Below are positions 29,633 through 38,929 of a stretch of 64,000 nucleotides of DNA, piece by piece. This DNA comes from Microbulbifer taiwanensis (GTDB taxonomy: Bacteria; Pseudomonadota; Gammaproteobacteria; Pseudomonadales; Cellvibrionaceae): the NCBI RefSeq assembly GCF_014904815.1, contig NZ_JACZFR010000007.1, positions 1-64,000 of the forward strand, given 5' to 3'. The notes beneath the pieces are model-generated. The model saw only the letters and a program-made list of their open reading frames with translations. It did no database searches and had not been told where the DNA came from. The first letter of the stretch is position 1; every line of letters begins with the position of its first letter. Both the position numbers and the translations under genes were made by a program.

Positions 29633-29654
29633 GGGCGAACACGAGGTTCGCCCC
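29632..29654. terminator. Hairpin between convergent redoxin and DUF885 genes
   Basis: GGGGCGAAC/GTTCGCCCC forms a perfect 9-bp stem with a five-base loop. It starts at the redoxin stop and matches the palindrome after ribA. It has no clear T run. Confidence 0.5.
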
Positions 29655-29660
29655 GGGGCA

Positions 29661-31514
29661 TCAGCTTGAGGAGACTTGTCCCGCCGGCGCCGCCTTGGCC
29701 GGGGTGCCGGCGGCGCCGGCGCTCTGGGCTTTCATCCAATCGTCCATGCGCGCTTCCAGCAGGTTCAGTGGCAGGGCGCCGGCGCCCAGCAGCTGGTCGT
29801 GGAAGGCGCGGATATCGAAGTTGCTGCCCAGCTGCTGTTCGGCGCTGGCGCGCAGTTCCTTGATCTTCAGCTGGCCCAGCTTGTAGGCCAGGGCCTGGCC
29901 CGGCCATACCAGGTAGCGGTCGATTTCCACCGTGACGTCGTGCAGCGGCTTGGCACTGTTGTCCATGAAGTACTCAATCGCCTGTTCGCGGTTCCAGCCC
30001 AGCTGGTGCATGCCGGTATCCACCACCAGGCGCACGGCGCGCCACATATCGTAGGTCAGGGCGCCGAACTCGCTGTAGGGATCGGTGTATAGGCCCAGGT
30101 CGTAGCCGAGGCTCTCGGAGTAGAGGCCCCAGCCCTCGACGAAACCGGTGTAGAAGGTGAGCCGACGCAGCGGGTGAATGTCCTTCTGTTCCTGCGCCAG
30201 GGCTATCTGCAGGTGGTGTCCGGGCATGGCCTCATGCACCGTCAGTGCTTCCATCTCCCACTTGGGGCGGCTGGGCAGGTTGTAGGTATTGGCGAAGAAG
30301 ACGCCGGCGCGACCGGCCTCGGCAGAGCCCGGCTGGTAGTAGGCGGTGGTCTGGGATTTTTCCGAATAGCCGGGGATGGGCTTAACGCCGTAGGGCAGCC
30401 GCGGCAGTGTGCCGAACAGGGCGGGCAGCTCGCCGTCGATGCGCTTGGCGATATCCCGGTAGCCCCGCATCAGTTCTTCCTTGTCGGAGTAATAGAAGCG
30501 CGGATCGGTGCGCAGGAACTCGGTGAATGCCTTGAAGTCGCCCTCGAAGCCGGTCTTCTGGATGATCCTGTCCATCTCGCCGCGGATGCGCTTCACCTCG
30601 GCCAGGCCGATGCGGTGTATCTCTTCAGGGCTCAGGGCTGTGGTGGTGTTGTCGCGCACCTTATGTGCGTACCAGCGCAGGCCGTCCGGCATGCTGGTAA
30701 AGGCGGTGTCGACCACGGCGCCGGGGATATAGTCGCGTTCGACGAACTCCGCCAAGGCGCGCCAGGCCGGTACCACTTCCTTGTGATATAGCGCGTAGGC
30801 GCGATTCTGCAGGCGGCGCTGCTGGCCGGCGGCGATAGAGCGTGGCATCTCGTTGAAGGCTTTCAGCAGCGGGCTCTGTTTGGGATCGCCGGGAATCAGT
30901 GCGCGTATCTGCCCCGGCAGGTCGCGCAGGGTGATCTGCGGCGGGGTTATCTTCTTCTCCAGGCCCTCCTGCATCAGCGCCCGGGTCTGCGTCACCAGTG
31001 CCGGCAGCTTTTCCAGCCGGGCCAGCAGGGTCTCGTAATCGGCTGCGCTGCGCTTGGGCATGCTGTTCAGCACACCGGGCACATTGCGCTGAATGCCGTC
31101 CATATGGCTGACCGGCAGCAGGTGGTCCGGGAACTGGAAGCCCTTCACCTCATTCAGCAGATCCTGGTACAGCAGCTGGTAGTCGAGCTGCTGGTTCTCG
31201 GGCAGCTTCTCGCTGTCGATATGGCGGCTGGCGGCCAGCATGCGGCGGGTCTGTTCGCGGCGGCGCTCTATGCCGTCCATGGAGGCGTCGGTCCAGCGGT
31301 CGTTGACGCCGGGGTAGCCCTCGTAGGTGGCCCAGCCCGGGAAGCTCTCCATGACCCAGCGGTAGCGCAGGTCCTGCAGCGCCTGCAGCTGTTCGCTGGC
31401 GCCCTTTTTCGGCAGGGCGTCGAAGACCTTCTCGAAGGCCTTCTCTTCCATCGCCGAGGCGCCGGTGGCGGCCAGGGTTGCGGAGAGCAGTAGGGTTTTG
31501 GCTAGTTTCGACAT
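29661..31514 (-). CDS. Exported DUF885 protein (putative metallopeptidase)
   Basis: A 617-residue protein with a signal peptide (MSKLAKTLLLSATLAATGASA). The HEAMPGHH motif near residue 425, the HExxPGHH signature of DUF885, suggests a zinc peptidase; a downstream Glu-containing helix (EGWGLYSE) supplies the third ligand region. Members are distantly related to M32-like carboxypeptidases, but activity is rarely shown. I chose the ATG at 31514 because it has a GAGGGGGA ribosome site and begins the signal peptide. It probably works in the periplasm. Confidence 0.8.
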   Translation of the reverse strand: MSKLAKTLLLSATLAATGASAMEEKAFEKVFDALPKKGASEQLQALQDLRYRWVMESFPGWATYEGYPGVNDRWTDASMDGIERRREQTRRMLAASRHIDSEKLPENQQLDYQLLYQDLLNEVKGFQFPDHLLPVSHMDGIQRNVPGVLNSMPKRSAADYETLLARLEKLPALVTQTRALMQEGLEKKITPPQITLRDLPGQIRALIPGDPKQSPLLKAFNEMPRSIAAGQQRRLQNRAYALYHKEVVPAWRALAEFVERDYIPGAVVDTAFTSMPDGLRWYAHKVRDNTTTALSPEEIHRIGLAEVKRIRGEMDRIIQKTGFEGDFKAFTEFLRTDPRFYYSDKEELMRGYRDIAKRIDGELPALFGTLPRLPYGVKPIPGYSEKSQTTAYYQPGSAEAGRAGVFFANTYNLPSRPKWEMEALTVHEAMPGHHLQIALAQEQKDIHPLRRLTFYTGFVEGWGLYSESLGYDLGLYTDPYSEFGALTYDMWRAVRLVVDTGMHQLGWNREQAIEYFMDNSAKPLHDVTVEIDRYLVWPGQALAYKLGQLKIKELRASAEQQLGSNFDIRAFHDQLLGAGALPLNLLEARMDDWMKAQSAGAAGTPAKAAPAGQVSSS

Positions 31515-31541
31515 GGGTCCCCCTCGAATCGGATACAAGAA

Positions 31542-31562
31542 AAAGGCCCTGATCGGGCCTTT
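31542..31562 (-). terminator. Rho-independent terminator of dxs
   Basis: AAAGGCCC/GGGCCTTT with a five-base loop lies 9 bases after the dxs stop. On the minus strand it runs into a T-rich tail. Confidence 0.75.
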
Positions 31563-31570
31563 CAAATTAT

Positions 31571-33499
31571 TCAGATAGCGGCCGCCTGGCCCTCGCAGTC
31601 CCCGCCGTTCAGCAGCTGCAGGCGCCGGCGGATCTGTTCCTCGATACCGGCGGCGTCGAGGCCTGCGGCGGCGAGCAGGTCCTTGTGTTTGCCGTGCTCG
31701 ATGATGGCGTCCGGCAGGCCCAGCTGCAGTAGCGGGATCAGGGTGCCGTTGCTGTTCAGGTATTCCATCACGGCGCTGCCGGCGCCACCGGCGACGGTGT
31801 TTTCCTCGACGGTGACCAGCAGCTGGTGGTTCGCTGCCAGCTCATCGATCAGTGTCTCGTCCAGTGGCTTGACCCAGCGCATATCGACAACTGTCGCGCC
31901 GAGTTTTTCCGCGGCGGCCGTCGCCGGGGCCAGCAAGGTACCGAAATTCAGGATTGCGACCCGGGCCCCGTCCCGTACCGGTCGACCTTTGCCCAGCGGC
32001 AGTTCGGACATCTCTTGCTGGATTTCTGCGCCCGGGCCGGTGCCGCGCGGGTAGCGCACCGCGGCCGGGCCACTGTGCCGATAGGCGGTGTAGAGCAGCT
32101 GGCGGCACTCGTTCTCGTCGCTGGGTGCGGCTATGGCCATATTCGGCAGGCAGCGCATATAGGTCAGGTCGAAGCTGCCGGCGTGTGTCGGGCCGTCTTC
32201 GCCCACCAGGCCGGCCCTGTCGATGGCGAATGTGACATCCAGGTCCTGGATGGCCACATCGTGTACCAGCTGGTCGTAGCCGCGTTGCAGGAAGGTGGAG
32301 TAGATGGCCACCACGGGTTTCTGTCCCTCGCAGGCGAGACCGGCGGCGAGGGTCACCGCGTGCTGTTCGGCGATGGCAACATCGTGGAAGCGTTCCGGGA
32401 AGCGCCCGGCGAACTCCACCATGCCGGAGCCCTCGCACATGGCCGGGGTGATGGCGACCAGTTTGTCGTCGCGCTCGGCCGTATCGCACAGCCAGCGTCC
32501 GAAGATATCCTGGTATTTGGGCTTTTTCTTCTCGCCGCCACTCTCCCCCGGATATGGGGCGACCTGCACCTTGGGCTCAGGCTCCAGCTTGTTCAGCGCG
32601 TGATAACCGACCGGGTCTTCCTCGGCGGGGCCGAAGCCCTTGCCCTTGGTGGTGACGATATGCAGCAATTGCGGGCCGCGCTGGGCGCGCAGGTTGCGCA
32701 GCGTGTGCACCAGGTCGTGCATATTGTGGCCGTCCACCGGACCCACATAGTTGAAGCCCAGCTCCTCGAACAGGGTGCCGGGGGTGATCATGCCCTTGAC
32801 GTGTTCCTCGGTGCGCCGCGCCAGCTGCCAGGCCTTGGGAATTTTCGACAGAATCCTGCGGCTGCCCTCGCGCATGCTCAGGTAGGTCTTGCTGGCGAGT
32901 ATCCTGGCGAAGTAGGTGGCCAGACCACCGACGTTCTTGGAGATTGACATGCGGTTGTCATTCAGGACCACCAGCATGTCCTTGCCGGTGTGGGCGGCGT
33001 GGTTCAGGGCCTCGAAGGCCATGCCGGCGGTCATGGCGCCGTCGCCGATCACCGCCACTGCCTTGCGCTCGTCCGGGGAACCCAAGGCCATACCCAGGGC
33101 GGCGCTGATGGAGGTGCTGGAATGTCCCACCCCGAAGGTGTCGTAGGGGCTCTCGCTGCGCTTGGGGAAGCCGGACAGGCCGCCCTGTTGGCGCATGCTC
33201 AGCATCTGCTCGCGGCGGCCGGTCAGTATCTTGTGCGGATAGGTCTGGTGACCCACATCCCACACCAGCCGGTCTTCCGGGGTGTTGTAGATGTAGTGCA
33301 GGGCGATGGTCAGTTCCACCACGCCCAGCCCGGCACCGAAGTGGCCGCCGGTCTGGCCGACGCAGTACAGCAGGTATTCGCGCAGCTGACTGGCCAGTTC
33401 CGGCAGCTGGCGCTCGTCGAGAGTGCGCAGTTGGGCTGGTTCGTCGATGGAGTCGAGCAGCGGTGTCTGCGGCCTTGTGCGTGGGATTTCGTCGAACAT
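31571..33499 (-). CDS. dxs: 1-deoxy-D-xylulose-5-phosphate synthase
   Basis: A thiamine-diphosphate enzyme of 642 residues joining pyruvate and glyceraldehyde-3-phosphate, the first step of the MEP isoprenoid pathway. Visible are [13 protein letters not shown] near residue 80, the ThDP-binding [17 protein letters not shown] near 152-168, [15 protein letters not shown] near 420 and the catalytic Glu in [11 protein letters not shown] near 372. I chose the ATG at 33499 ([10 protein letters not shown]); a longer frame runs into the upstream tandem repeat. It follows xseB and ispA, and a repeat-filled gap separates it from ispA. Confidence 0.96.
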   Translation of the reverse strand: MFDEIPRTRPQTPLLDSIDEPAQLRTLDERQLPELASQLREYLLYCVGQTGGHFGAGLGVVELTIALHYIYNTPEDRLVWDVGHQTYPHKILTGRREQMLSMRQQGGLSGFPKRSESPYDTFGVGHSSTSISAALGMALGSPDERKAVAVIGDGAMTAGMAFEALNHAAHTGKDMLVVLNDNRMSISKNVGGLATYFARILASKTYLSMREGSRRILSKIPKAWQLARRTEEHVKGMITPGTLFEELGFNYVGPVDGHNMHDLVHTLRNLRAQRGPQLLHIVTTKGKGFGPAEEDPVGYHALNKLEPEPKVQVAPYPGESGGEKKKPKYQDIFGRWLCDTAERDDKLVAITPAMCEGSGMVEFAGRFPERFHDVAIAEQHAVTLAAGLACEGQKPVVAIYSTFLQRGYDQLVHDVAIQDLDVTFAIDRAGLVGEDGPTHAGSFDLTYMRCLPNMAIAAPSDENECRQLLYTAYRHSGPAAVRYPRGTGPGAEIQQEMSELPLGKGRPVRDGARVAILNFGTLLAPATAAAEKLGATVVDMRWVKPLDETLIDELAANHQLLVTVEENTVAGGAGSAVMEYLNSNGTLIPLLQLGLPDAIIEHGKHKDLLAAAGLDAAGIEEQIRRRLQLLNGGDCEGQAAAI

Positions 33500-33566
33500 C
33501 AAACGTATCAATTGCAACCGATGTATAAGAGGGGAGATTGTATGCCTGTGACGGGGATAAGCAAAC

Positions 33567-33766
33567 CAGTGCGGAATGCGGAATGATGAATGCGGAATTC
33601 GCGATCCGGCCAGGTGCCGCGGAATTGGCCTTAGCCGCGGTTGGACTTTCGGCACCTACGAGGCTGGTTCGCGGCCGGTGTGCGTCCCGGCTGGCACGGT
33701 GTCAAGACGCGTATTCCGCATTCATCATTCCGCATTCATCATTCCGCATTCATCATTCCGCATTTA
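33567..33766. repeat. Tandem 14-bp repeat and its inverted partner between ispA and dxs
   Basis: ATTCCGCATTCATC is repeated three times plus a partial copy (33713-33761). The inverted form GCGGAATGATGAATGCGGAA lies at 33577-33596 region upstream, enclosing about 110 bases. Together they could fold into a long hairpin in the xseB-ispA-dxs transcript. Confidence 0.8.
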
Positions 33767-33768
33767 AT

Positions 33769-34680
33769 TCAGTGACCGCGCTGGACTATGTAGTCGGCCA
33801 GTTGCTGCAGCAGGGAAGTGTCGCCATCCAGCTGCGCCAGTGCATCGACGGCCTGGTGGTGCAGTCCGTCCAGCTTCTCCCGCGCGCCGTCGAGGCCCAG
33901 TAGCGAAACATAGGTCGGCTTGTTGAGGGCGGCGTCGGCACCCTGGGTCTTGCCGAGGGTGGCGGTGTCGGCGGTGACGTCGAGGATATCGTCCTGGACC
34001 TGGAAGGCCAGCCCTATGGCTTCCGCGTAGCGGGTGATGGCCGACAGCTGCGTCTCGCTGGCGCCAGCGAGCAGGGCGCCGATTCGGGCGGAGGCGCGGA
34101 TCAGGGCGCCGGTTTTGAGGCGGTGCATGTTTTCCAGCTCGGCGAGGCCCAGGGCCCGTCCGACCGAGCCGAGGTCTATGGCCTGGCCGGCAACCATGCC
34201 GCGGCCGCCTGCAGCCTCTGCCAGTTCCTCTATCAGGCGCAGTTTGGCTTCGGCGCCGGCATCGCTCGAGAGCAGCAGTTCGAACGCCAGTGTCTGCAGG
34301 GCATCGCCGGCCAGGATCGCGCTGGCTTCGTCGAATTCGATATGGCAGGTGGGGCGGCCGCGACGCAGGTCGTCGTCGTCCATTGCCGGCAGGTCGTCGT
34401 GCACCAGGGAGTAGGCGTGGATACACTCCAGTGCGGCGGCGGCCGCGTCGCAGCCGGCCGGGTCAAACTGCTGCCCTTGCAGTGTTTGTGTACAGGCGTA
34501 GACCAGGGCCGGGCGCAGGCGCTTGCCGGGGCCGAGGGCCGCGTAGCGCATGGCAGCGAACAGTTTGTCCGCGCCACAGGTGGGGTGGGCGAGCGCACTG
34601 TTCAATGTGGCTTCGACACGGGCCGAGGCCTGCCGCAGGAAGGTCTGCAACTCTGCAGACAGGGGTTCTGCTGCGCTCAC
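33769..34680 (-). CDS. ispA: Geranylgeranyl/farnesyl-type polyprenyl diphosphate synthase
   Basis: A 303-residue trans-prenyl chain-extending enzyme, probably farnesyl diphosphate synthase. The first aspartate-rich motif DDLPAMDDDD lies near residue 97, and the second is VQDDILD near 227. The residues before the first motif are typical of the short-chain E. coli type. It begins directly at the end of xseB and precedes dxs, the usual xseB-ispA-dxs order. Confidence 0.94.
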   Translation of the reverse strand: MSAAEPLSAELQTFLRQASARVEATLNSALAHPTCGADKLFAAMRYAALGPGKRLRPALVYACTQTLQGQQFDPAGCDAAAAALECIHAYSLVHDDLPAMDDDDLRRGRPTCHIEFDEASAILAGDALQTLAFELLLSSDAGAEAKLRLIEELAEAAGGRGMVAGQAIDLGSVGRALGLAELENMHRLKTGALIRASARIGALLAGASETQLSAITRYAEAIGLAFQVQDDILDVTADTATLGKTQGADAALNKPTYVSLLGLDGAREKLDGLHHQAVDALAQLDGDTSLLQQLADYIVQRGH

Positions 34681-34932
34681 TCAGGCGTCTTCCGCACCGT
34701 CGTCGGCGTCGAAGGGCAGCTCGCGAATAGTGCCGCTCTCTTCCATCAGTACCTTGACCTTCTGCTCGGCAGTGGCGAGTTTCTGCTGGCACTCGCGGGT
34801 GAGCTTTACGCCGCGTTCGAAGTCCGCCAGCGCCTCCTCTAAAGGCAGGTCGCCCGCCTCCAGGCGCTCGACCAGCTGCTCCAGTTCTCCCAGGGCCTCT
34901 TCGAAGGTTGCCGATTTCTTTTTTGCCGCCAT
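34681..34932 (-). CDS. xseB: Exodeoxyribonuclease VII small subunit
   Basis: An 83-residue helical protein with FEEALGELEQLVERLEAGDLPLEEAL, the conserved XseB core, followed by an acidic tail. It binds XseA to form the single-strand exonuclease VII. Its stop adjoins the ispA start with no gap. Confidence 0.94.
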   Translation of the reverse strand: MAAKKKSATFEEALGELEQLVERLEAGDLPLEEALADFERGVKLTRECQQKLATAEQKVKVLMEESGTIRELPFDADDGAEDA

Positions 34933-35008
34933 TGCATCGCCTCATTCAATCGCCGGGCAACCTTAGCCGCTGGCGTCAGAAGGGTCAATTGGAACCCGTG
35001 TGCTGGGC

Positions 35009-36508
35009 TCAGTCCCCGTTGGATTGCGCCTGCACTTCGAGCGACATCAGGTAGTGCGCCAGGGCGCGTTTCTGTGTACCGCTGAAGCCGTAGCTGGGCA
35101 TTGGCGGTGTGGGGGTGTCGAAGTAGTCCGCCAGTGACTGCAGATTGTATTTTTTCGCCAGGTCCCGTAGTGGCACCTGGGCCTTATGGCAGCGGGCGCA
35201 GCCGTGGCGGCGGTAGAGCTCCTCGCCGCGCTGGGAGGCGCCGGAATCGATAACCAGGGGTTTGTGCGGTGCCTGTATCCGCGGCTTTTTACCCGCGGTT
35301 GCCCGCGCAGAGCGCCTGTTTTCACTCGCCACCCGGTAGATGGCGCCGACGTAGTCGTCGGAGATATAGATATTACCGCTGTCGTCCTCGGCGATGGCGA
35401 CGGGCCGGCCATGTACTTCCGACCTGTCCTCGCTGAGAAAACCCCAGAGGAAATCCCGCTGGCGGATATTGCCCCGCTCGTCCCAGTGCAGGGAGACCAC
35501 CTTGTAGCCGTCTTTGGTGCTGCGGTTCCAGGATCCGTGCAGCGCCACCAGGGCGGCGTCGCGGTAACCCGGCGGCTGGGCCGGGCTGCGCAGGAAGGTG
35601 ATGCCCAGCGGCGCATTGTGGGCGGGGAAGTCGTGCACCGGCGGGCGCGATGTGGCGATCTTCTCCTCGATCTCCACACTGGCGTCGACACCGAAGTCCG
35701 GGTCGGGCACCCGGTTGCCATTGGCGTAGGGCCAGCCGTAGAAGGCGCCTTTTTCCACCAGATTCAGTTCGCAGGGGGGGAAGTCATCGCCGAGCCAGTC
35801 GCGGCCGTTGTCGGTGGCGTAGAGGCCGCCGTCTTTCGGCGACCAGTCGAAACCGACGCTGTTGCGCAGACCGGTGGCGTAGATTTCCAGATCGCTGCCG
35901 TCGGGCTGGAAGCGCATTATGGTGGCGCGCCGGGGGTCTTCCTCTTCGCACACATTGCAGGTGGAGCCGCTGCTCAGGTAGATCCAGCCGTCCGGCCCCA
36001 TGGCGATGGTCTTGGTCCAGTGGTTGCCCTCGTCGGCGAGACCGTCAACGATCTTCAGGTAGCTGCCGGCCAGGCGGCCGTCCGAGTGATCGAAGGGCAC
36101 CCGGCCGACGCCATCGCTCTCGGCGATATACAGCCAGTCCTCGTGCAGGAAGAGTCCGTGCGGGCGGCGCAATCCGTCGATCAATACGCGCTGGCCGTCG
36201 GTGCGGCCGTCGCGGTCGTTGTCCGCCTGCAGCAGGGCCACACGACCGCGTTTGGGTTGCGAGACGATGACATCGCCGCGACGGGTTACGGCAAGCCAGC
36301 GGGCGTTTGGCACTGCGTCGGCGAAGAGTTCAACGTGGAATCCGTCGGCGACGTGAATTTGCTGCTCGACTGTTTCCTCGTCAGTTTCGGCGCCGCCGGT
36401 CAGCTGCTTCCAGGGCACGCTGACGCCGGGCGCGAACAGAACCAGGGTTGTGAGGGCTGTACCCAGGGCGAGTAGAAAAATTAGCGTGTATTTCAACAGG
36501 CTTTTCAC
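35009..36508 (-). CDS. PQQ-dependent sugar dehydrogenase fused to cytochrome c
   Basis: A 499-residue protein anchored or exported by an N-terminal hydrophobic segment (about 7-27). Residues 55-400 form a six-bladed beta-propeller of the soluble glucose/sorbosone dehydrogenase type (DGFHVELFADAVPNARWLAV, GPDGWIYLSSGS, TGLRNSVGFDW, ATDNGRDWLGDD, VALHGSWNR). The C-terminus (about 425-495) is a class I cytochrome c with heme motif CARCH near 434 and a Met-bearing PPMPSYGFS. It should oxidise a sugar or other alcohol in the periplasm and pass electrons to its own heme. Confidence 0.82.
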   Translation of the reverse strand: MKSLLKYTLIFLLALGTALTTLVLFAPGVSVPWKQLTGGAETDEETVEQQIHVADGFHVELFADAVPNARWLAVTRRGDVIVSQPKRGRVALLQADNDRDGRTDGQRVLIDGLRRPHGLFLHEDWLYIAESDGVGRVPFDHSDGRLAGSYLKIVDGLADEGNHWTKTIAMGPDGWIYLSSGSTCNVCEEEDPRRATIMRFQPDGSDLEIYATGLRNSVGFDWSPKDGGLYATDNGRDWLGDDFPPCELNLVEKGAFYGWPYANGNRVPDPDFGVDASVEIEEKIATSRPPVHDFPAHNAPLGITFLRSPAQPPGYRDAALVALHGSWNRSTKDGYKVVSLHWDERGNIRQRDFLWGFLSEDRSEVHGRPVAIAEDDSGNIYISDDYVGAIYRVASENRRSARATAGKKPRIQAPHKPLVIDSGASQRGEELYRRHGCARCHKAQVPLRDLAKKYNLQSLADYFDTPTPPMPSYGFSGTQKRALAHYLMSLEVQAQSNGD

Positions 36509-36630
36509 GACAATGGTTGATCCTGTAACAAATGTGGCTATAGTGGCTGCTTCTTCTCAGGGCGCCAGTTGTACCACAGGGGCGCCTCCCAGTCTTCGGC
36601 GCAACCTGCGCGTGGGATATTTCACCGGCT

Positions 36631-36648
36631 TGTGAGATATCTCGCACA
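36631..36648 (+). promoter_or_regulatory. Candidate GacA-type upstream activating site
   Basis: TGTGAGATATCTCGCACA is an 18-base near-palindrome that fits the TGTAAG-N6-CTTACA consensus at 9 of 12 fixed positions. It lies about 55-70 bases before the proposed start of the GGA-rich RNA. Confidence 0.35.
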
Positions 36649-36699
36649 CGAATTTCAGCCGTTTGCCTCTACTTTTTTCTCCCCCGCTGTCCATAATGT

Positions 36700-36828
36700 A
36701 ATTGCAAGGATGCATAAGGGACTGCACTTCAGCGGCAAGGGATTAAGGGATTGCGCCGCTCGCTCAACGGATTTGGGCACCATCCTGTGAGACGCACCGC
36801 CCGGGCCGGATTGCCTGGGCGGTGTTTT
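36700..36828 (+). ncRNA. Candidate CsrB/RsmY/Z-type CsrA-sequestering RNA
   Basis: About 125 bases carry six GGA motifs, several in single-stranded loops: TGCA-AGGA-TGCA (36703-36714), AAGGGAC next to it, a 6-bp hairpin AGCGGC/GCCGCT (36731-36760) whose loop holds two AAGGGAT motifs, and ACGGAT (36768). A terminator hairpin CACCGCCC/GGGCGGTG (36795-36824) has GGA in its loop and is followed by TTTT. Such clustering is the hallmark of RNAs that titrate CsrA/RsmA. A GacA-like site lies upstream. No protein frame fits. Promoter hexamers are weak (CATAAT at 36692). Confidence 0.5.
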
Positions 36829-37068
36829 ATTGGGCCCGCGCAAAACCCCGGATTTCGATCGCTCTCTGTTTTCCCTCCTCTTCCCCACTGATTTCCTTGT
36901 CTGGAAATTGCAACAATTATCCGCTTTAATCAGTTCAGCCCGGCAATAAATTTACAGTGCCGGCGGAGGGTGATGCATTCAGTAAGTCAGTGCTAGCAGT
37001 GTCCGCTTCCCTACAGTCGCCAATGCGCTGGTGGCCGACACCCTTCTCACCTTTGAATTCCTACAAGA

Positions 37069-37098
37069 GCCCTGCCGGGAGACCGGCGGGGCTTTTTT
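37069..37098 (+). terminator. Strong terminator before the HNH gene
   Basis: A 10-bp stem GCCCTGCCGG/CCGGCGGGGC with loop GAGA is followed by six T. The RNA it ends must start within 36830-37060; a 7-codon frame with a GGAGGG site at 36973 (MHSVSQC) is one candidate leader. The transcript itself is not otherwise identified. Confidence 0.75.
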
Positions 37099-37204
37099 GT
37101 CGTATCTCCTGGTGCCCTGCTTCCGGAAGAAGGTTGGGCGCGCCGGGGCGGCAGCTGCACCGAACAACCGGCTTTTTTCCATCCAACTGCGGGGAGGCGA
37201 GGTG

Positions 37205-37780
37205 ATGCAAGCGAGAATTCTGCGCCTGAATCTGGCGGGGCAGCCACTGGAGTGGCTGAACTGGCAGGAAGCGGCCTGTCTGTATGTGCGCGAGCTGGTG
37301 ACCTGGTCGCTGGGTGGGGTGGTGCAGCGGGTGCACGGCGGTATCAACCGCTACGGGGAGCGCTCTACCCTGGACCTGTCGGCGATCATCGCCTGCGGTG
37401 GAGAGCGCATGGCGCGCCCGCGCAGGCGGCCGCCACTGACCAATCGCGCGCTCTTCTACCGCGATGCCCACACCTGCCTCTACTGCGGCAACGAGTTTCG
37501 CACGGGCGAACTGACCCGCGACCATGTGCACCCGGTGTCCAAGGGCGGCAGGGATGTCTGGGAAAATGTGGTCACTGCCTGCCGCCGCTGCAACCAGCAC
37601 AAGGGCAACTGGCTGCTGGAGGATATCGAGTTGGAACTGCTGGCACTGCCGTTCTGCCCCAACGCCGCCGAGTACCTGGCGCTGATCAACAGCGAGCGGA
37701 TTCGCGGTGACCAGATGGAATTTCTGCGCAGTCAGTTCTCCCGCCGCAGGCAGGAGGGCTGGCTGGTATCGAGTGGTTAG
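37205..37780 (+). CDS. HNH endonuclease family protein
   Basis: A 191-residue protein. The HNH core near residues 90-140 has two Cys pairs (CLYC and CRRC) and the DHVHPVSKGGRDVWENVV segment containing the metal-binding Asp-His and Asn. The N-terminal 75 residues (ARILRLNLAGQPLEWLNWQ) are shared by a widespread bacterial HNH subgroup with no proven role; they are found in non-mobile chromosomal positions. I chose the ATG at 37205 with a GGGGAGGCGAGG site. It is preceded by a strong terminator, so it may be expressed by readthrough or its own promoter. Confidence 0.85.
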   Translation: MQARILRLNLAGQPLEWLNWQEAACLYVRELVTWSLGGVVQRVHGGINRYGERSTLDLSAIIACGGERMARPRRRPPLTNRALFYRDAHTCLYCGNEFRTGELTRDHVHPVSKGGRDVWENVVTACRRCNQHKGNWLLEDIELELLALPFCPNAAEYLALINSERIRGDQMEFLRSQFSRRRQEGWLVSSG

Positions 37781-37900
37781 TGATCAGTGGCGAGCGGTCA
37801 AAGGAACGACCACCAACCACTCAATTACAGCAACGACGGAGGGCGACCTTGATCATCAAAAGCGGATCCCGGTTCAAAGTATTGCCGCAGCGGGCAAACT

Positions 37901-38902
37901 TCAGGTTTCCCGGCTCACTGCCGCACGAATCAGGCTGGCCAAATAGTGGGAGAAATCGTGGCCGGCGTTTTCCAGCATCTTGGGGAACATCGAGATGGAC
38001 GTCATACCGGGAAAGGTATTGACCTCATTGAGGTAGATTTCGCCATCGTCGGTCAGGAAGAAGTCGATACGCGACAGGTCTTTCAGCTGTAGGCCGACAA
38101 AGGCGCGGCGCGACGCCTCCTTGATCCAGCCCAGTTGGGCATCGCTGAGACCCCGGGCCTCGACGTGGGTCACAGCGCGGCTGCCCTCGGCGTACTTTTC
38201 CTCGTAGCTGTAGAAGGTGTCTGCCGGCGCACACACCTCTCCCGGCGGGGTGATCACCAGCTCGCCCTCGTAGTTGTAGGCGGCCACCTCCAGCTCCCGC
38301 ACCGTCAGGCTCTTTTCCACCAGTACGTAAGGGGAGAGGGCGAACGCCTGCGCCAGTGCCGCGTCCAGTTCCTCCGCTGAGCTGACCTTGTAACAGCCCA
38401 CAGAGGACCCCTGGTTGGAGGCCTTGACGAATACCTGCCCCCATTCCTGCAGGGCCATGCTGGCCTTGCCGATCTCTTCCGCCTCATTGCTGCACAGGAA
38501 TTGGTAGGGGGTGTTGTCGATACCCAGTGCGCTGAGCCAAAGTTTGGTGGTGATCTTGTTGAAGCAGTTCTTGCTGGCCTCGGGGCCGCAGCCATAGTAG
38601 GGAATACCGTAGAGCTCCAGCAGTGACTGCAGGTCGCCGGTTTCCCCCGGGTAGCCGTGAATCGACGGAATGACGTACTGGACCTCCCAGGCCTCACCAT
38701 TCTCATCGCGCAGCATGCGGTCCTGAGACAGCTGGCGCACGCCGCCGTTGCGGTCGGTCAGGCGGCCGTTGCCGTCCATCTCCACGCGCACCAGGGCGAT
38801 ATCTTCTGCCTGGCGCAGCTGGCGCTCGATAAAGTCCGCCGTGCGCAGCGACACTTCGTGTTCGCTGCCACCGCCACCGCAGATAAGCAGGGTACTGATC
38901 AT
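37901..38902 (-). CDS. ddl: D-alanine--D-alanine ligase family protein
   Basis: A 333-residue ATP-grasp ligase joining two D-alanines for peptidoglycan. The N-terminus CGGGGSEHEVSL carries the substrate-binding HEVS, and the ATP-grasp region includes KASNQGSSVGCYKV and the metal-binding FFLTDDGEIYLNEVNTFPGMT near residues 285-305. It follows mepA by 27 bases on the same strand, a cell-wall pair. It is not in an mur cluster, so a second ddl may exist elsewhere. Confidence 0.88.
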   Translation of the reverse strand: MISTLLICGGGGSEHEVSLRTADFIERQLRQAEDIALVRVEMDGNGRLTDRNGGVRQLSQDRMLRDENGEAWEVQYVIPSIHGYPGETGDLQSLLELYGIPYYGCGPEASKNCFNKITTKLWLSALGIDNTPYQFLCSNEAEEIGKASMALQEWGQVFVKASNQGSSVGCYKVSSAEELDAALAQAFALSPYVLVEKSLTVRELEVAAYNYEGELVITPPGEVCAPADTFYSYEEKYAEGSRAVTHVEARGLSDAQLGWIKEASRRAFVGLQLKDLSRIDFFLTDDGEIYLNEVNTFPGMTSISMFPKMLENAGHDFSHYLASLIRAAVSRET

Positions 38903-38929
38903 TGTCTTGTTCCTGTACTTGGCTGGCGC

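Noticed and set aside
36957-37205. An 82-codon frame MPAEGDAFSK before the HNH gene
   Set aside because: It reads straight through the terminator hairpin and T run and has no family features.
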